Shown: piece after piece, positions 7,463-9,694 of the stretch
Layout: each line of letters begins with the position of its first letter
How positions within the stretch are numbered: the first letter of the stretch is position 1
Assembly: GCA_047624005.1 (NCBI GenBank)
Contig: JBLHPE010000095.1
Coordinates: forward strand, 1-9,694
From: Ascidiaceihabitans sp047624005
Lineage (GTDB): Bacteria > Pseudomonadota > Alphaproteobacteria > Rhodobacterales > Rhodobacteraceae
Direction: 5' to 3'
Length of the DNA stretch: 9,694 nt
Notes under the pieces: generated by a model
What the model saw: the letters and a program-made list of their open reading frames with translations, nothing else
What the model was told of the DNA's origin: nothing
Database searches by the model: none
Position numbers and translations under genes: made by a program

Positions 7463-7481
7463 ACTTTAGTTGAGCTAAAGT
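7463..7481. promoter_or_regulatory. LysR-type T-N11-A palindrome next to the lysR start
   Basis: ACTTTAG (7463-7469) and CTAAAGT (7475-7481) are perfect 7-bp arms around TTGAG. The palindrome contains a T-N11-A core, the general form of LysR-family binding boxes, and lies 5 nt before the LysR start codon. Protein bound here would be well placed to repress the lysR gene (autoregulation). As RNA it would also form a short hairpin just ahead of the start codon. Confidence 0.55.
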
Positions 7482-7486
7482 GATTT

Positions 7487-8356
7487 ATGGTACTTCGCAT
7501 CCAAGACCTTTACACATTCCATGTCGTCGCGCGTACCGGCGCGATGCAGGATGCCGCCTATGAACTGGGCGTCACCCCTGGAGCGATTAGTCAACGTATA
7601 CGTGCGGTCGAAGACCGACACGGGTTACGCTTGTTTGAACGCAGCAAGAACGGCATCAAGCTTACTGCTGCGGGACTTGCCCTTCAATCAGACGTTAGCT
7701 CAGCGTTTTCGAAAATAGAATCCGCCCATACCAAGCATTTCGCGGGCCATGGTTACAGCGTTCGGATCAGCGCCTCAGCGACGTTTGCCCATTCCATGCT
7801 CGTGTCTAGTTTGGGGCGGTTCGCTGAAGCCTATCCCGCCATCAAAGTATCTGTTGAAACAGAAGACCGGCTGGTTGATCTGAAATCAGAACCGATTGAT
7901 CTGGCAATCCGACATGGGCTTGGAGATTATTCAGGGGTTGTTTCAGAATGGCTGTGTTCGCCGGAGCTGGTCTTGGTGGCCAGCCCAAAGCTGTTGGAAA
8001 AACACGGACCGCTCAGCGAACCTACGGACTGCCTACGCTATAAGTTGCTGCCCGATTGTACTGGAAAAGACTGGTCAATCTGGCTCAACGCACATGGCAT
8101 CGATGCCGAGCTTGCCAAGTACGGTATGCAGTACGGAAGTGATTTTCTGACCGTCAAAGCAGCAATTGAAGGTCAGGGATTGGCTCTTTTGAAGGATGTT
8201 TTTGCGCAAGAAGGCCTCGCGGCGGGCCAGTTGGTGCGTGCGTTAGGTTCCGCTTGGCCGACCAAGTTTGCCTACTACGCCGTCGTGTTAGAAGACGTGT
8301 TCCAGCGGCCACCAGTTCGAACTGTCGTCAACTGGCTCAAGAAAGACTTAAGCTGA
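7487..8356 (+). CDS. LysR-family transcriptional regulator (GcvA/AmpR-like)
   Basis: This is a DNA-binding regulator of 289 aa with the normal LysR layout. The N-terminal winged helix-turn-helix covers residues 1-60: LYTFHVVARTGAMQDAAYEL, GVTPGAISQRIRAVE and GLRLFERSKNGIKLTAAG. After a linker helix comes a two-lobe effector-binding domain from about residue 90 (VRISASATFAHSML, LVDLKSEPIDLAIRHG, LVLVASPKLLEKHGP, GQGLALL). The phrase PIDLAIRHGLGDYSGV is typical of the GcvA-like subgroup. Its divergent position and the palindromes in the shared 92-bp gap argue that it controls the adjacent MFS gene, with the transported compound or a metabolite of it as effector (inference). ATG 7487 is preceded only by a weak AAAGTGA, which overlaps the palindrome at 7463-7481. 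Confidence 0.92.
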   Translation: MVLRIQDLYTFHVVARTGAMQDAAYELGVTPGAISQRIRAVEDRHGLRLFERSKNGIKLTAAGLALQSDVSSAFSKIESAHTKHFAGHGYSVRISASATFAHSMLVSSLGRFAEAYPAIKVSVETEDRLVDLKSEPIDLAIRHGLGDYSGVVSEWLCSPELVLVASPKLLEKHGPLSEPTDCLRYKLLPDCTGKDWSIWLNAHGIDAELAKYGMQYGSDFLTVKAAIEGQGLALLKDVFAQEGLAAGQLVRALGSAWPTKFAYYAVVLEDVFQRPPVRTVVNWLKKDLS

Positions 8357-8774
8357 TGATAATCTGGATTTTCGTTTGACTGCGTTATTCTCTGTGTTGA
8401 CACAAACCCTCTGCCAGAAACGGTCCATTTGGTCACTCCGTCCGCGCCCACTTGGAATCAGGCACTAGGCTGTGACAAAACTCCCCGGCAAAACCATCGC
8501 AGTTTTGGCAGGCTTTCGACCGTCGTTTACGAGGACTGATGCGGGAGGGGACAGAATCCTGTGGTAAGGTCTAAGCAGCCATTCATGGATGACGCGGCGA
8601 GGGAGCTGGGAGAGCCCAAACTGCAGATTTTCTGCAATGCAGCGAATGTCTCGTCTAGAGCACTGGTAACAAAATTACCAAAGTGCTCGGAGCAAGGCTT
8701 TTGCAATGCCCACAGACTGCATGCATATTTGGTCGTGTGAAGTAGCACTGCGTATTTGAGGTTCAGCGCCCTCC
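8357..8774. other. Gene-free gap between convergent genes, rich in inverted repeats
   Basis: This stretch lies between the end of lysR and the end of the response-regulator gene. No open frame has a recognisable product or ribosome binding site. It contains three inverted repeats: CAAAAC/GTTTTG at 8489-8494 and 8502-8507 (7-nt loop), TGCAGA/TCTGCA at 8622-8636 (3-nt loop), and the larger hairpin at 8658-8688 listed separately. Bidirectional termination would be expected here, but none of the three is followed by a T-run. Confidence 0.45.
8658..8688. repeat. 12-bp stem hairpin in the convergent gap
   Basis: GAGCACT (8658-8664) pairs with AGTGCTC (8682-8688), and GGTAA (8665-8669) pairs with TTACC (8675-8679). 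This gives 12 pairs around a CAAAA loop with a 2-nt AA bulge on the right arm. It is the strongest hairpin in the window. It may act as a terminator-like or mRNA 3'-end structure for either convergent transcript, or be an operator; the missing T-run makes classical termination uncertain. Confidence 0.45.
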
Positions 8775-9365
8775 TCAAGTTAACCCAAATGACTTCAACT
8801 TGGCGTAAAGTTGGCTTTTGGAAATGCCCAGTTCACTCACTGTCTTTAGCTTATCACCCTTGTTGCGCTTTAACGCGCGGCGGATCAATTCGCACTCATA
8901 GGCACCCAATTGCGGAGACAGTGTGCGCTCCGCTGGGGGGCGACCAGTGGAATGACGCGTGGCCCTTTGAGAGCGGTTCTGGCGTGCCTTCATCACTGCT
9001 TCGCGCTTGCGACCTGCGTCTGTAATAGCGTCGAGCAACGTCACCATCTCACAGGGTTTTTCCAGTACGGTGACAGCACCCTCCCGCATTGCCTTTACGA
9101 CAGTCGCAGTCTGCGCAAATCCGGTGATTGCGATCACGGGCAATTCGGGGTCGATGGCATGCGCCTTGCTGATCAGATCAAAGCCAGATTTCCCCGGCAT
9201 CCGAATATCCGTCACAACGCACCCTGGGAAATGTGGGGCGAGGTAATCTATCGCCTCGATGTAGGCGCCGCAGGTTTTCACACGCAATCCAGCCAACGTC
9301 AGCCGTGCTGAAATCGCCTCCAGCACATCGCGGTCATCGTCGACCAAAAGAACGTCAATCATCAT
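8775..9365 (-). CDS. Response regulator: receiver plus Fis-type HTH, no AAA+ domain
   Basis: This is a cytoplasmic two-component response regulator of 196 aa. Residues 1-120 form a CheY-like receiver with the acidic pocket VDDD (D9, D10, D11), phospho-acceptor D53 in VVTDIRMPGKSG, the switch Thr81 in IAITG and the conserved Lys103 in LEKP. A charged linker (about 121-148, RKREAVMKARQNRSQR...) leads to a C-terminal Fis-type DNA-binding segment (about 152-196), with ELIRRALKRNKGDK, then VSELGISKSQLYAKLKSFGL. The receiver and HTH resemble those of NtrC/DctD-type regulators, but the sigma-54 AAA+ module between them is absent, as in RegA/ActR-type regulators. ATG 9365 overlaps the TGA of the kinase gene (ATGA, 9365-9362), so translation is coupled to the kinase. 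Its targets are unknown; interruption of the kinase upstream may affect its expression and phosphorylation. Confidence 0.9.
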   Translation of the reverse strand: MMIDVLLVDDDRDVLEAISARLTLAGLRVKTCGAYIEAIDYLAPHFPGCVVTDIRMPGKSGFDLISKAHAIDPELPVIAITGFAQTATVVKAMREGAVTVLEKPCEMVTLLDAITDAGRKREAVMKARQNRSQRATRHSTGRPPAERTLSPQLGAYECELIRRALKRNKGDKLKTVSELGISKSQLYAKLKSFGLT

Positions 9366-9580
9366 AGTTTGGCCATCGCTGCTGCTGGTTCAAATTGCAG
9401 GACAACACATGCGCCCCCTCCAGACGTCTCGGCAAGTGTCAATGTACCGGCGAAACCCTTCATGATGTCAGCGGAAATCGACAGACCCAAACCCAGCCCG
9501 TTCTGATCCGCTTTGGTTGTATGGAAGGGGATGAGTGCCGCATCTGTATCAGGAAAACCGGGTCCGTTGTGAGTTATGAC
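9362..9580 (-). pseudogene. Sensor histidine kinase, C-terminal remnant, apparently interrupted
   Basis: Reading the minus strand up to the TGA at 9364-9362 gives the end of a HATPase_c catalytic domain: VITHNGPGF (G1 box region), IPFHTTKADQNGLGLGLSIS (hinge plus G2 box), ADIMKGFAGTLTLAETSGGG, CVVLQF, then a short tail. The G2 box GLGLGLS is intact. The G1 box reads HNGPG where kinases have DxGxG. Upstream the same frame stays open to the window edge but becomes unlike a kinase: no N-box (N-x-x-x-N-A type) appears in the roughly 40 residues where one is expected. A + strand start with its own ribosome binding site lies there instead. I conclude that the kinase is cut by inserted DNA, with the exact junction between about 9580 and 9611. 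If the junction model is wrong, this would be the end of a divergent kinase. Confidence 0.7.
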
Positions 9581-9611
9581 CGAATTTGGGTGATGGCGTG
9601 ATTTGAAAGGC

Positions 9612-9666
9612 GGCGTATTGTGGCAGGTGTCAAAGCCGGCCAGAACCTCACAAGGAGCAATACGCC
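9612..9666 (+). promoter_or_regulatory. Inverted repeat enclosing the ribosome binding site of the putative transposase
   Basis: GGCGTATTG (9612-9620) and CAATACGCC (9658-9666) are perfect 9-bp inverted arms; the right arm ends one base before ATG 9668 and the AAGGAG (9652-9657) lies in the loop. An inner pairing is also possible: TTGTG/CACAA (9618-9622 with 9649-9653) and AGGT/ACCT (9625-9628 with 9645-9648). A transcript entering from outside would fold here and could hide the translation start, a device known from IS10 and IS50 for limiting transposase made by read-through. Function here is inferred. Confidence 0.45.
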
Positions 9667-9667
9667 T

Positions 9668-9694
9668 ATGAAGAATGATACACAGATCCTGCCG
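9668..9694 (+). CDS. Start of a gene, probably a transposase (first 9 codons only)
   Basis: The frame reads MKNDTQILP and is cut by the window end. AAGGAG at 9652-9657 lies 10 nt before the ATG, a good ribosome binding site. Nine residues are too few for family assignment. The transposase reading rests on the broken kinase gene next to it and the leader hairpin, with a weak resemblance to the beginnings of IS1380-type transposases. Confidence 0.4.

Larger units (their letters stand above)
9581..9694 (+). mobile_element. Putative left end of an insertion sequence (continues past window)
   Basis: Kinase homology breaks off here and a leader plus gene start on the opposite strand takes over, which is the usual look of an IS end inside a gene. 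The boundary is approximate. The terminal inverted repeat and target duplication cannot be verified because the other end is outside the window. The family is a guess from the first nine residues of the gene: a D-T-x-x-L-P start is compatible with IS1380-type transposases, and IS256-type is an alternative. Confidence 0.45.

Noticed and set aside
8397..8402. TTGACA as a -35 promoter element after lysR
   Set aside because: No -10-like sequence lies 16-18 nt downstream and no gene follows on the + strand; it is part of a small TGTGT/ACACA palindrome and is likely chance.
8527..8778. 83-codon minus-strand frame overlapping the response-regulator stop
   Set aside because: It would need a TTG start with no ribosome binding site, crosses the 8658-8688 hairpin and the TGCAGA palindrome, and looks like no protein I know.

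Overview
The window looks like chromosomal accessory DNA from an alphaproteobacterium, most likely a Rhodobacterales (Roseobacter-type) organism. This is inferred from moderate GC, the style of the proteins and the gene content; it cannot be confirmed without a search.

Region 1 (1-5749, + strand) is one tightly packed transcription unit that enters the window already running. It holds the C-terminal end of a LivM-type permease, a periplasmic substrate-binding protein, LivG-type and LivF-type ATPases, a Tm-1-like (UPF0261) ATP-binding protein, a TIM-barrel 'phosphoenolpyruvate hydrolase-like' protein (PF09370 type) and a small SRPBCC ligand-pocket protein. Gaps are 10-18 nt, with one 8-nt overlap, and most genes have a good Shine-Dalgarno. 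The first four genes form an importer of the branched-chain amino acid (HAAT) class. The last three are cytoplasmic proteins of unknown reaction that probably act on whatever is imported. The Tm-1-like and TIM-barrel proteins correspond, in order, to the two halves of the tomato virus-resistance protein Tm-1, so this is a split bacterial version of that protein placed behind a dedicated transporter. It is the most interesting system in the window.

Region 2 (5750-6164) is a convergent gap with no recognisable gene. Region 3 (6165-8356) is a divergent pair: a 12-helix MFS transporter on the - strand and a GcvA/AmpR-like LysR regulator on the + strand. They share a 92-bp intergenic region carrying two perfect inverted repeats, so the LysR protein probably controls the transporter and itself.

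Region 4 (8357-8774) is a second convergent gap without a supported gene but with three inverted repeats. Region 5 (8775-9694) holds a two-component system on the - strand: a receiver plus Fis-type helix-turn-helix response regulator, overlapping by 4 nt the end of a sensor histidine kinase gene. The kinase sequence stops being kinase-like just before its G1 box. A new + strand reading frame with a good ribosome binding site (MKNDTQILP...) begins nearby behind a long inverted repeat. The simplest reading is that an insertion sequence (IS1380-like is my best guess, unproven) has interrupted the kinase, leaving the response regulator without an intact partner on this side.
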